Below, in pieces: positions 1-8,117 of a DNA stretch of 64,000 bases; positions within the stretch are counted from its first letter, which is position 1; each line of letters starts with the position of its first letter. The position numbers and the translations under genes are program-made. Below the pieces are notes generated by a model. It worked only from the letters and a program-made list of their open reading frames with translations. It had not been told where the DNA came from and did no database searches. Source of the DNA: Lachnospiraceae bacterium (GTDB taxonomy: Bacteria; Bacillota; Clostridia; Lachnospirales; Lachnospiraceae); NCBI GenBank assembly GCA_017500935.1, contig JAFVXW010000048.1, positions 1 to 64,000 on the forward strand. The letters run 5' to 3'.

Positions 1-276
1 ATTCTTTGCAAAGAAGGCACTGGCTTTTTTTAGGAATTCGTTCTCCTCTTTTAAGTCTTTGATTTCTTTTTGCAGTCTTCGGATTTCAGCATCTTCATCC
101 CGAAGATGGCCACTTCCGACAAAAGGCTGTTCCGGATGTTCTGTATACCGGGACTTCCACGTATATAACGAGTTAACATTGATACCGAGATCTCTTGCTA
201 CCTTAGCAGCCGATTCTCCGGCTAAGACACGCTTTACAGCCTGTTCTTTAAATTCTGCACTGTACTTATTGGACAT
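1..276 (-). CDS. IS3-family transposase OrfA (partial, runs off the left edge)
   Basis: The 92 visible residues begin MSNKYSAEFKEQAVKRVL and contain an N-terminal helix-turn-helix (about residues 5-50, with AAKVARDLGINVNSLYTW as the recognition region). A leucine-rich coiled segment follows (EIRRLQKEIKDLKEENEFL). This is the DNA-binding OrfA layout of IS3 elements, which pairs with a DDE integrase OrfB by programmed frameshift; OrfB would lie outside the window. The start is the ATG at 276, preceded by an AGGAGGG ribosome site at about 282-289 (read on the minus strand). The reading frame is open to the window edge, so nothing shows whether the element is intact. It sits at the left border of the AT-rich accessory island. 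Confidence 0.9.
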   Translation of the reverse strand, partial: MSNKYSAEFKEQAVKRVLAGESAAKVARDLGINVNSLYTWKSRYTEHPEQPFVGSGHLRDEDAEIRRLQKEIKDLKEENEFLKKASAFFAKN

Positions 277-299
277 AATCAATCCCTCCTATTGGTTTG

Positions 300-329
300 A
301 TTATACCATTCATTCCACGTGTCTATCAA
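300..329 (-). promoter_or_regulatory. Promoter of the IS3 transposase
   Basis: On the minus strand TTGATA (324-329) and TATAAT (300-305) are separated by 18 bases, a good sigma-A type promoter directly upstream of the OrfA ribosome site. Confidence 0.6.
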
Positions 330-344
330 ATGGGGTATAAGTCA
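317..344 (-). repeat. Probable terminal inverted repeat of the IS3 element
   Basis: Read on the minus strand the segment begins TGACTTATACCCC and continues to TTTGATAGACA, the TG-start plus CCCC block typical of IS3-family ends. The partner end is outside the window, so the repeat and any target duplication cannot be confirmed. Confidence 0.45.
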
Positions 345-430
345 AATTTGGAAGAATGATGGAATTAGTAAATCATGAAGAAGAATTAAAAGAAGAATAT
401 GATCAAGAAATGATGCCATATCTAGGATGA
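341..430 (+). pseudogene. Short C-terminal coding remnant next to the IS end
   Basis: The frame is open from the proposed IS end to a TGA at 428-430 and reads VKFGRMMELVNHEEELKE..., rich in Glu and Lys, ending MMPYLG. It has no ribosome site and no upstream start other than internal ATGs at 356 and 359. It may be the tail of a gene cut by the IS insertion; I do not recognise the protein. It is short enough that chance is possible. Confidence 0.3.
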
Positions 431-784
431 ACAAAATCAAAAGAGATTTTACTAATTGATTCTATAAAGTATGTTATAATTAGTTAATTTGAAAGAATAT
501 TATTACTATAAGATTCAAATTGAAAAAAGTGTGGAGAGTATAACAGGAGATTTAGAGAGAAAAAATTGATTGCAATAGAGTTGGGAGAACATAGAGTTAA
601 GTGCTTGCTTACCTGGAACTACTTGATGAAATTGTATGTCGATACGAAGTTTATATCGTATTTATTCTCTGTGAATCGTTCTGATTGAAGAATAGAGTAT
701 ATGATCATTGGAGTCTGCAAAAAGTAGAAATATCAAAAGAGTGGCATTGTTTTACTATAAGCATAAGCAAAGGAGTACATTAGT
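431..784. other. AT-rich intergenic stretch without a recognisable gene
   Basis: No supported gene. A TGTTATAAT extended -10 element lies at 472-480, but it is 300 bases from the next start. Short frames such as the one around 601-705 lack starts and look like decayed coding DNA. The last 16 bases hold the GGAG ribosome site (772-775) of the following gene. Confidence 0.5.
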
Positions 785-2296
785 GTGAACGTAAAATTTG
801 AATTGCTAAAGAAAGAAATCTTTGAGGCGGAGAATATATATGATATAGTTGTTGCAATTTATAAGCTACTTGATGATGAGTATGTACCCTCATATATTCG
901 TGAGTACTATAGAGCCCTAAATTCTGATGATAAAATTACCATGGAATGCAAAGGGATTAATTGTCTGTTAGAACAAGTTCTTGAAGAAACGATTGAATTT
1001 GAACAATTTAAGCAGATTTTACTGGTGTATGTGAGTGGAATGCAAAGCGAAACTTTTTGGGCGGTTAGTATATTGAAATATTTTGATGAGATAGCTCGAG
1101 AAAAAGACAAATATCCTCTTTTGCGTTTTTCGAAAGAGAGTTCAATAAAAAGAGTTTTTACAATTGGACCACTAAATGTTAATGATCAGAATTATTTGCT
1201 GTATATGAATAATACTTCATGTTTTGCTCAAAATAGTGAAATTATGAAAAATATGAGAATGATGGGAGAACCAGATAACTCAAATCTTAACAGTTTACTA
1301 AAATACTATCATATAGGTAAAAAAATAGATAATTTACCTAGGGTATATATTAAAGACTATCCTGGGGATTATTTCAAAAAAAGTTTTTTAGACGAAGATT
1401 CGCAGATTAAAATAGCTATTGTACCGTTTTCTAAAAACATTTGGTATGATGTTGACTTTGAAGAATTAGGTGATGAAAAGAATTATTTATACATTCGAGA
1501 AAAAGAAGAAAATGTTGAAGATATTAATAATAAATATATCCTTACATTGGAGCAAGCAAGTAAAAACAATGTAGATATTGTAATATTTCCGGAATTATGC
1601 ATGAATTCTCAAACAAAGAAATGCGTACAAAAATGGTTGGCGCAAAAAAGTCTATTAGAACGTGAATTTAGTATTAAATTAGTTTTTTTGGGATCTCTTT
1701 GGAAAGAAAATATAAATGAATGTTGTTTATTATCTGGCACGGGAATAGAATTAATAAAAAATTCAAAAAGAATAGGGTTTGTCTATAAAAAAGATAATAA
1801 AAAGTATCGAGAATTTTTAGGGAAAAAGCCGGAGAGGTATGAGTTAATCGATATTTCTTATTTGGGTAGAGTTTTGTATTTGATTTGTCGAGACGCAGTT
1901 GAAGATTTGGATCAATCAATCTTTTGGAATCAATATAATGTGAATCTTGAGGTTATTTCATGTTACTCTCCTTCAATCCAATTTTTTAAACAAGAAATGG
2001 ATCATTTCGTTAAGAATAAAATAGGGTTTGCAATTTTAGCGAATTGCTGCGAGCCTAGAATTAGTTTGAAGAATCAAGAGGAAGAAATAGGTTTTCTGGC
2101 AGTACCTGCCATGTCAAAAACAGCGGGGAATTCAAGTACTTTTACACAAATACATCCATATGGAAAAATAGAACATTGTGAAAATGAATGCGATATATGC
2201 GATTGTAAGCATCTTTTTACTATATATCCACATAGATGTTATGAAACAGAAGAATATAAAGAAGTATTAGTCGAACATAATATACTTATAAATTAA
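785..2296 (+). CDS. Nitrilase-fold (carbon-nitrogen hydrolase-like) protein of the accessory island
   Basis: 503 aa, GTG start with GGAG nine bases upstream. The C-terminal half resembles the nitrilase superfamily. It has strand-rich KIAIVPF (209-215), DIVIFPE with a candidate catalytic Glu270, lysines at 335-336 in the expected middle position, and YLICRD with candidate nucleophile Cys368. That order (E, K, C) is the family triad. The N-terminal 200 residues are helical and not recognised. A cysteine cluster at 465, 469, 472 and 474 could bind a metal. Nitrilase-fold domains are known in some bacterial antiviral proteins, for example fused to reverse transcriptases, but no RT motif is present here. 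Low GC marks it as island DNA. A biosynthetic amidase is the alternative, though the N-terminal extension argues against it. Substrate unknown. Confidence 0.65.
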   Translation: MNVKFELLKKEIFEAENIYDIVVAIYKLLDDEYVPSYIREYYRALNSDDKITMECKGINCLLEQVLEETIEFEQFKQILLVYVSGMQSETFWAVSILKYFDEIAREKDKYPLLRFSKESSIKRVFTIGPLNVNDQNYLLYMNNTSCFAQNSEIMKNMRMMGEPDNSNLNSLLKYYHIGKKIDNLPRVYIKDYPGDYFKKSFLDEDSQIKIAIVPFSKNIWYDVDFEELGDEKNYLYIREKEENVEDINNKYILTLEQASKNNVDIVIFPELCMNSQTKKCVQKWLAQKSLLEREFSIKLVFLGSLWKENINECCLLSGTGIELIKNSKRIGFVYKKDNKKYREFLGKKPERYELIDISYLGRVLYLICRDAVEDLDQSIFWNQYNVNLEVISCYSPSIQFFKQEMDHFVKNKIGFAILANCCEPRISLKNQEEEIGFLAVPAMSKTAGNSSTFTQIHPYGKIEHCENECDICDCKHLFTIYPHRCYETEEYKEVLVEHNILIN

Positions 2297-2326
2297 TTAA
2301 TTATTACGTTTTATTTTGATTAATTT

Positions 2327-2361
2327 GTGTTATAATATATTACACGTTACGAATACGTTAC
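2327..2361 (+). promoter_or_regulatory. Promoter with overlapping operator-like repeats for the winged-helix operon
   Basis: A TGTTATAAT extended -10 (2328-2336) lies inside an imperfect palindrome, GTGTTATAATATATTACAC (2327-2345). It is followed by two direct CGTTAC copies (2345-2350 and 2356-2361). The arrangement suggests a promoter under repression, plausibly by the winged-helix product encoded just downstream. This is inference. Confidence 0.45.
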
Positions 2362-2390
2362 ATGTTGTTTGCTAGAAACGGGGTGGAAAA

Positions 2391-3296
2391 ATGGCAAAGA
2401 GCGACATGCTTCAAGAAATATTTATTGAAATTTGTACGGAAAATAGGAGTGATAAGATTGAAGCATTTGTAGTTAAGTTAAAAGATTTATTTATTGATTC
2501 AGTTTTAAATAATACGGTTGAAGCTATTAGCCATGATTATATGATAGATAAAAGACGTGCTGAAGCAATTGAAACTTTATTAGAATTAGAAGAAGAAAAG
2601 AATCAAATAATATATTATTATTCTGCGGCGAAAACGATTGCTGAAATCAGTGTTTCAATTGCCGAAAAAAGTGACTTGAAACAAAAAATTTCGAAAGGCA
2701 ATGGGAGTGAAAGATTATTTCAAATATTATCAGTGTTATATGAAAATGGAGAGGTTAATCATAAAGTAATAGCTCAAAGATTGCAAATTTCAACGCAGGC
2801 ATTGTCCAATTTAATTAAGAGATATGATTATTTAAATTTGTGGTCGAAAAATAAACAATCTAAGTATTGTTATTATGTTATAACCTATGAAGGGAAAGCT
2901 TTTTATAGAGAATATCTAAAGAAAAAAATACTAGTGGACGATAGTGAAGATAATCTAAGTAAATTTACTTATTTATTGTTGGATAGTATTTCTAAAAATA
3001 TAAATAACGATACTTGTGGATCTAGCAATGTAATAAGTGAAATGTGTATTAGACATCCAGAATATGGTGTTTTTCTGACCTCAAAAACAATAAAATATAA
3101 AATAGATTCATTTATTAGAAGATATCAAAATGAAAGGCTCGATGAACAAAGGCAAATTTTTGACAAAGAAGTAACACCTTCATTGGTAGTAGAGTATGAT
3201 GATGAATGGGAAGAATATCCTGGTAAAAATAAAAAGAGTTCATCTTGGATGGATAGATATGTAAAATATCGTTTGAAAGGAGGAGATGATACATGA
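2391..3296 (+). CDS. Winged-helix (MarR-like) protein, island operon gene 1
   Basis: 301 aa, ATG start after a GGGGTGG ribosome site. The middle part (about residues 105-175) reads as a winged helix: a helix around RLFQILSVLYENGEVNH, the helix-turn-helix VIAQRLQISTQALSNLIKR, and a wing ending YYVITYEGKAFYREYL. The N-terminal 100 residues are helical and acidic; the C-terminal 120 residues are not recognised and end in charged sequence. It overlaps the next gene by four bases (ATGA), so the two are translationally coupled. It could autoregulate the promoter at 2327-2361 or act as an adaptor subunit. Low GC content. Function beyond DNA binding is unknown. Confidence 0.6.
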   Translation: MAKSDMLQEIFIEICTENRSDKIEAFVVKLKDLFIDSVLNNTVEAISHDYMIDKRRAEAIETLLELEEEKNQIIYYYSAAKTIAEISVSIAEKSDLKQKISKGNGSERLFQILSVLYENGEVNHKVIAQRLQISTQALSNLIKRYDYLNLWSKNKQSKYCYYVITYEGKAFYREYLKKKILVDDSEDNLSKFTYLLLDSISKNINNDTCGSSNVISEMCIRHPEYGVFLTSKTIKYKIDSFIRRYQNERLDEQRQIFDKEVTPSLVVEYDDEWEEYPGKNKKSSSWMDRYVKYRLKGGDDT

Positions 3297-3961
3297 AAAA
3301 TGAAATAATGCAAATGATTAAAAAAATGAGTAGCGAATCGGAGGAACAATTTAGGCAAACTAAGAAAAAGTGGATAGATAATCTGTCTGAAAAAATTATA
3401 GAATATGTTAAAACCAATAATTGTGAATTTGATTTTACTGAGATTAGTAAATTATGTAAAGATGAAGAAATAATCAATACAATTAAAGGAAGAGTTACAA
3501 GTAAAACCGTTGTTTTTTTGGAATCAATAGAATTTAGAAATTTTGCTAAAGATTTACGCCAAAAGTATTATGATGATACGTATAAGGGGAGTTTTATCGA
3601 AAAGGAAACTTTTAAATTTATATCCGAAATAAATGGGTTAGATAAGAATGTAGTACCTATTGTTGGAAAAATTCTTTCAATGTCAGAAGAAATAATTTAT
3701 TTTAAGGATTATTCGAAAAGAAGATATATTGAATGTATTCATGATATTTCAGGACTTTGTGCGGAAGATGCGGAATATATATGGAATTTATTTACTGTTA
3801 ATCTAACTACAGATTATATTATTAATAGGAAATTAACAAGATTAGATGCCAAAATTGAACGTATACGAGGAATGGTAGGACTCGTGGAGGAAAGAGTTGA
3901 TATTCTTGGAGAGATAATGTGTGATATGTTTGATATGTTGAATGAAGAAAGAGAAGAATAA
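3293..3961 (+). CDS. Unrecognised helical protein, island operon gene 2
   Basis: 222 aa, starting at the ATG that overlaps the stop of the winged-helix gene, with AAGGAGG upstream. The sequence is almost wholly predicted helical and charged, with no signal peptide or membrane segment. The last 40 residues (KIERIRGMVGLVEERVDILGE followed by MCDMFDMLNEEREE) look like a coiled coil. I do not recognise a domain. A terminator follows at 4029-4082, so it ends a transcription unit. Being coupled to a winged-helix protein and lying between a nitrilase-fold gene and an ABC-3C operon makes a partner or effector role in a conflict system possible; this is inference. Confidence 0.6.
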   Translation: MKNEIMQMIKKMSSESEEQFRQTKKKWIDNLSEKIIEYVKTNNCEFDFTEISKLCKDEEIINTIKGRVTSKTVVFLESIEFRNFAKDLRQKYYDDTYKGSFIEKETFKFISEINGLDKNVVPIVGKILSMSEEIIYFKDYSKRRYIECIHDISGLCAEDAEYIWNLFTVNLTTDYIINRKLTRLDAKIERIRGMVGLVEERVDILGEIMCDMFDMLNEEREE

Positions 3962-4028
3962 ACATAATATTTGTAACGGACTTAAATTAATAAAATTATA
4001 AATGAATAGTAAATAACCGCTTATTAAC

Positions 4029-4082
4029 AACCTGTCAAGGATAGATGTATTATTTTGCAAGTCCTTGGCAGGTTTTTCTTTT
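4029..4082 (+). terminator. Rho-independent terminator
   Basis: AACCTGTCAAGGA (4029-4041) pairs with TCCTTGGCAGGTT (4062-4074) with one G-U, leaving a 20-base loop, followed by a T-rich run. It closes the operon ending at 3961. Confidence 0.8.
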
Positions 4083-4367
4083 TGGAAGAGCGTAAAGTGT
4101 GTGTAACTTATTTAGTAATCATCTCAACGATGACTAGGAATACATAATGAGAAAAATATGCTAAAGAATGGGGGTGTTGAATAAAACGGTGATAAATTAA
4201 AATGGTATTGCCGTAGATCACAATGAAATTAAAGCTACTATACAGAGAAGAAAAGAAGGCAAGGCGGCTAGAATAGTAGTTACTATCTGAACAGAAGCGA
4301 TATTTTGGAGCAATTGTAAGTGACTACTTTTAGAAAGGAAATATTGATAAATCAGAAACTCATTGAG
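4083..4367. other. Intergenic stretch, possible decayed coding fragment
   Basis: No intact gene. About 4203-4289 is open and would read NGIAVDHNEIKATIQRRKEG... to a TGA, but it has no start or ribosome site and I do not recognise it. It may be the tail of a lost gene. Confidence 0.35.
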
Positions 4368-4396
4368 TTGTCATCTGTTTTTTGTTACTATATTAT
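4368..4396 (+). promoter_or_regulatory. Promoter of the ABC-3C operon
   Basis: TTGTCA (4368-4373), a 17-base spacer and TATTAT (4391-4396). Transcription would begin near 4403, which rules out the upstream TTG at 4382 as the start of the first gene. Confidence 0.6.
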
Positions 4397-4438
4397 ATAA
4401 ATAGTGTTCGTCGTTTGGGATATTTGGAAAAGAGGGAG

Positions 4439-4660
4439 ATGAAGAAGCGTATACAGCAATCGCCGCAACTTAAAATAAACGAACGATGTTTTCTTATGAA
4501 TCAATCGGTAATTGTCGTGTCGATTTCTCCGTGGTTTGAACTAGTTAAGATTCGATACGAGAATGATTCAACTGAATTTTGGGTTGAGAATCAACTTTTA
4601 CGTTTTGAGCCTGATAATACACCAACAGTAAGTTTAGATTTATTAGGAGGCACACCATGA
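4439..4660 (+). CDS. Small (73 aa) first component of the ABC-3C-like operon
   Basis: Begins at ATG 4439, chosen because the promoter at 4368-4396 places transcription start near 4403; a longer frame back to a TTG at 4382 would begin inside the promoter. Purine-rich AGAGGGAG directly precedes the ATG, so the ribosome site is poorly spaced and the start is not certain. The body (VIVVSISPWFELVKIRYEND then TEFWVENQLL) looks like a small all-beta, SH3- or KOW-like barrel. It ends with a four-base ATGA overlap into the effector gene, which shows translational coupling. Function unknown; a small DNA- or protein-binding accessory subunit is plausible. Confidence 0.6.
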   Translation: MKKRIQQSPQLKINERCFLMNQSVIVVSISPWFELVKIRYENDSTEFWVENQLLRFEPDNTPTVSLDLLGGTP

Positions 4661-5610
4661 TACTTGATTTTATTCGTGATAACCTTGATGGTGATACTTG
4701 GGAAAACTGGTGTGATAATATCTATCGTGATAGATACCAAAATCAAAATTTTGTAAAGATACCAGCAGCACATTTAGGAGATGCAGGTATCGAAGGGTTT
4801 ACATTATCTGGAATAGCCTATCAGTGCTATTGTCCTGAAAAAAATTATTCCGATGATGATTTGTATGGTCGTCTTAGAACTAAAGTGACAACTGATATCG
4901 GAAAATTGATTGATAAAGATAATGCGAAGAGATTAAAAGCTCTTGGGGTTTGTAAGATAAAGGAATGGCATTTTGTTACGCCTGAATATAAGGATAAGCG
5001 AATTATAGAGCACTTGGAACAAAAGAGGAAAGAAGTCGTTTTAGCAGCCAGTGAAGATCCCGAAACATTTTCATATATTGATCCCGAGATTCGACTTATA
5101 CCTAAGGTCGCAGAAGATTTTAAAGTAGAGTTTGTAAGGCTCATTCGAAATCCTCTAGTTGATATCAAATTAAACATGGCAGTTAAAAGTGTTAGTAATC
5201 CGGATTGGACAACATGTTCTACTGAGAAAATTGATAATATTAAAAGAAAAGTTAAGGCTATCATGAATGTAAAAGAAGATGACGATGACTTTAAAGAAAT
5301 GGTTACTTATTGGTCAGAAGCATACTTGAAAGGGATCGAAATAATGAGTAAACTCCAAGAATCGTGTGGAGTAATTTATGAGGATCTTTTCGAGTTAGAA
5401 CAGCAGTATAAAAAGGATGTTTCAATGCAGTCTAGAATGAACCCGGATCATTCATTAAATTATAAACTTTTTATGGAAATTTTGGAAAAGTTTGAGAAGA
5501 CTTTGCGAGAACAATTTGCATGCTTTTCTGAACCATCGATTATAGAACTAAAAAGGGATTTGGTTAGTGGCTGGTTAGCCGACTGTTCATTACAATTTAA
5601 GGTAGGATAA
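4657..5610 (+). CDS. ABC-3C effector with restriction-endonuclease-like N-terminus
   Basis: 317 aa. The N-terminal 60 residues carry GDAGIEGF (41-48) followed by AYQCYCPE (54-61). This matches the GDxGxDG ... xQxK/Y signature of PD-(D/E)xK or Mrr-type nuclease folds, here with Asp42, Glu46 and Gln56; the usual lysine appears replaced, so activity needs testing. Residues from about 165 onward are helical and resemble the C-terminal adaptor regions by which ABC three-component effectors join the other subunits. Overlaps the 73-aa gene by ATGA and is followed after three bases by the middle component. In such systems the ATPase is thought to sense invasion and unleash the effector nuclease. Family assignment is by pattern and operon order. 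Confidence 0.65.
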   Translation: MILDFIRDNLDGDTWENWCDNIYRDRYQNQNFVKIPAAHLGDAGIEGFTLSGIAYQCYCPEKNYSDDDLYGRLRTKVTTDIGKLIDKDNAKRLKALGVCKIKEWHFVTPEYKDKRIIEHLEQKRKEVVLAASEDPETFSYIDPEIRLIPKVAEDFKVEFVRLIRNPLVDIKLNMAVKSVSNPDWTTCSTEKIDNIKRKVKAIMNVKEDDDDFKEMVTYWSEAYLKGIEIMSKLQESCGVIYEDLFELEQQYKKDVSMQSRMNPDHSLNYKLFMEILEKFEKTLREQFACFSEPSIIELKRDLVSGWLADCSLQFKVG

Positions 5611-5613
5611 TCT

Positions 5614-6090
5614 ATGGATGTAAACAGCTACATTAGTAATGATATTATATTTGACGCTAAGGCTTCTGCAGTTCCTTACAATTATCGTATTAGTTATAAA
5701 ATGGCATTGATATGCGCTATTATTGGGAAATGTTGTGGAAAAAAAGGTTGTTCGGCTATAAAGTTACAAATGATAAGTGCGGCAACTACAAATAGCAAAG
5801 CAAAAGATGATTTGTTGGGGTTGTTAGATAATCCTTTCACATCGAAAATAACAGTTGTTCGATTTGATCCTGCTATTAGTAGAGCAATTAATCTTGCTAT
5901 GGCTGATGGAATGATTTTTCGTCAATCAAATGGGTTATATCGGTTAAAGGATAAAGGAAAATCTCTGTTGAATGCAATTTATAAAGATGAAGGAACGCTA
6001 GTTGTGGAAAAACAACTTCTAGCTGAATTGTCTAATAGATTAACAGAAGATATGATTGAACGCATCGCAAGTCATTGGAGGTCTGGATAG
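5614..6090 (+). CDS. ABC-3C middle component (winged-helix)
   Basis: 158 aa. The layout is a helical N-terminus (YRISYKMALICAIIGKCCGKK), a central helix-turn-helix segment and a wing-like end (MADGMIFRQSNGLYRLKDKG followed by KSLLNAIY). This matches the small winged-helix subunits found between effector and ATPase in ABC three-component systems. It starts three bases after the effector stop; its TAG stop shares its last base with the GTG start of the ATPase. It likely bridges effector and ATPase rather than acting as a classical repressor. Assignment rests on size, fold pattern and position. Confidence 0.6.
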   Translation: MDVNSYISNDIIFDAKASAVPYNYRISYKMALICAIIGKCCGKKGCSAIKLQMISAATTNSKAKDDLLGLLDNPFTSKITVVRFDPAISRAINLAMADGMIFRQSNGLYRLKDKGKSLLNAIYKDEGTLVVEKQLLAELSNRLTEDMIERIASHWRSG

Positions 6091-8117
6091 TGCTTAAAAT
6101 TAATAGAATTAAAGCTGTATCAAAAACGAAGGTTGGAAATTTTGGTTTTGATTACGTTTTGAAAGAGGGCCTTAATCTCATTTCTAGTAATAAAAATACA
6201 CGTGGCAAGAGTTCTGCAATGCTTGCAATTTACTATTGTCTGGGATTTGAAGAAATTATTGGTGGTAAGGGTAAAAAAACATTAACATCTGTTTATAAAA
6301 CTGTTGTGGAAGATGATAATCAAATTACTCATACTGTATTAGAGTCTGAAGCGTGGATTGAAATTACTAATGGTGTGGATGTTGTGTCTATAATGCGCTC
6401 TGCCGAAATGGAAGGGCGAAATGAAAACTTGATCACTGTTTATCATAGTAGTTTGGATTGTATACATGATCCTGAAACTTATGTGGAAGATATGTATGTT
6501 CATTTAGCTAATTCTACGACTTCAACTAAAGGATTCCATGCATTTTTAGAGAGGTTTATTGGAGTGGAATTACCATTAGTGCCAAGCAGTGATGGTGCTG
6601 AATATAAATTATACATGCAGCTTCTTTTTTCAGTTATATTTATTGAACAAAAACGGGGATGGTCAGACTTGTTTTCTGCTATGCCAGTTTTAAATATTAA
6701 AGATGCTAAAAAACGTGTGTTGGAATATTGGCTTGGTTTAGATACCCTAAGTAATGAAAAAAAACGTGCATATTTAAAAGTGCAGGAGACGGAGATCGTT
6801 CAGCGTTGGGGAATATTGGTAAATGAAATATTGACATTATGTAATAGAGAAAATTGTCGTATACAAGGTTTGCCGACTAAACCTTGTATTCTTGAAAGTG
6901 ATTTTGGGGATAAAGTATTTATTACTACCATATCTAATGGATTTACTATTGATGCCGAATTGGATGGGCTGAATAAGAGAAGAAAAGAGCTTGAGTTCAA
7001 AACTCCTAAAATAATTGATAATTTTGAGGAACTTCAAGAAGAACTGGAAAAGACTGAAACGGCTATTGGTAATTTAGAAAATGAGCAAAAAGAAAATAGA
7101 AGCATGTTTCTTCAAGAAAAAGCTGAATGTGCTAGGCTTGATAAGAACCTTCAAATTATTGATGCTGATTTGAGAAATAACAAAGATGCGCAAAAACTCA
7201 AGCGTTTGGGATCGGAGTTGGGGCTTGAATCTTATAATGGCAGATGTCCAATTTGTGGCCAGGAGATTGAAGATTCTTTGCTTCCAATTCAAAATTGTGA
7301 GCATATTATGAGTATTGAGGAAAATATAAGACACCTTGAGGCTCAAAAAACGATGATTTCCTTTGCACTTGAGGCTCATCGTAAAAATATTAATATATGT
7401 GAAACAAACATCCAATCGCTTTCCAGTAGAATATTTACACTTCGACGTTTAGCTAAAATAATTAGAAATGATTTGTTCGCAGTTGATGAAAGTTTTTCTG
7501 AGACAATTGTTTATGAAAAGATCAATTTGGAAAATAGTATTCAAGCACTGAGTAGTCTGAAAGAAAATATTGATAATCGGGTGTCTGAAATACAAAAGCT
7601 TTCTGATGAGTGGGCCAAGCATTTGACGGATAAAAAAGCTTTACCAAGATCTAACTTCACAGAGAGAGATAAAGAAAAAGTTGATGCATTGGAGAGAAAC
7701 TTTAAGAATTATCTGCAGCGATTTAACTATCAGAGCGTTAATAGCTATGATGGTATTCAGATTTCACGCGAAAATTATCTCCCTATTTCGGAAGGGTTTG
7801 ACATGAAATTTGACTCTTCTGCTAGTGACAACATTCGTGCGATATGGTCATATACATTAGCTCTTTTAAAAACGTCAAACGAGAAAGAGGGAAACCATCC
7901 GCAGATTGTAATGTTTGATGAACCAGGACAACACAGCATTGTTACGAATGATATGGTCAGTTTATTTAATGAAATTATTGAAATGGGAGGAACACGGCAA
8001 GTTATTTTGGGTATAACATTAAAAGATGGTGAAATTAAAAGTGCTGTTAAGAGGATTAATCCAGAAAAGATTCATGTTGTAGATGTTGGAAACCATGCGT
8101 TTCAAAGATTGGATTAG
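6090..8117 (+). CDS. ABC-3C ABC ATPase (Rad50/SMC-like, zinc hook)
   Basis: 675 aa from GTG 6090, chosen over TTG 6075 because GGAG (6077-6080) lies nine bases before it and it abuts the previous stop. The Walker A-like loop SSNKNTRGKSS spans residues 32-42 (Lys40, Ser41). A long coiled-coil middle carries CPIC at 386-389, a Rad50-type zinc hook. The C-terminal head has a signature region SASDNIRAIWSYTLALL and Walker B IVMFDEPGQ (Asp610, Glu611). The protein is therefore a split-head ATPase that can dimerise around DNA. It is the last gene of the operon; no clear terminator follows. A stand-alone DNA repair ATPase is the alternative, but operon order favours ABC-3C. Confidence 0.75.
   Translation: MLKINRIKAVSKTKVGNFGFDYVLKEGLNLISSNKNTRGKSSAMLAIYYCLGFEEIIGGKGKKTLTSVYKTVVEDDNQITHTVLESEAWIEITNGVDVVSIMRSAEMEGRNENLITVYHSSLDCIHDPETYVEDMYVHLANSTTSTKGFHAFLERFIGVELPLVPSSDGAEYKLYMQLLFSVIFIEQKRGWSDLFSAMPVLNIKDAKKRVLEYWLGLDTLSNEKKRAYLKVQETEIVQRWGILVNEILTLCNRENCRIQGLPTKPCILESDFGDKVFITTISNGFTIDAELDGLNKRRKELEFKTPKIIDNFEELQEELEKTETAIGNLENEQKENRSMFLQEKAECARLDKNLQIIDADLRNNKDAQKLKRLGSELGLESYNGRCPICGQEIEDSLLPIQNCEHIMSIEENIRHLEAQKTMISFALEAHRKNINICETNIQSLSSRIFTLRRLAKIIRNDLFAVDESFSETIVYEKINLENSIQALSSLKENIDNRVSEIQKLSDEWAKHLTDKKALPRSNFTERDKEKVDALERNFKNYLQRFNYQSVNSYDGIQISRENYLPISEGFDMKFDSSASDNIRAIWSYTLALLKTSNEKEGNHPQIVMFDEPGQHSIVTNDMVSLFNEIIEMGGTRQVILGITLKDGEIKSAVKRINPEKIHVVDVGNHAFQRLD

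Noticed and set aside
785..2296. Reverse transcriptase fused to nitrilase
   Set aside because: No YxDD or other RT motif in the N-terminal 200 residues.
4382..4438. TTG start for the first ABC-3C gene
   Set aside because: It lies within the predicted promoter, upstream of the transcription start.
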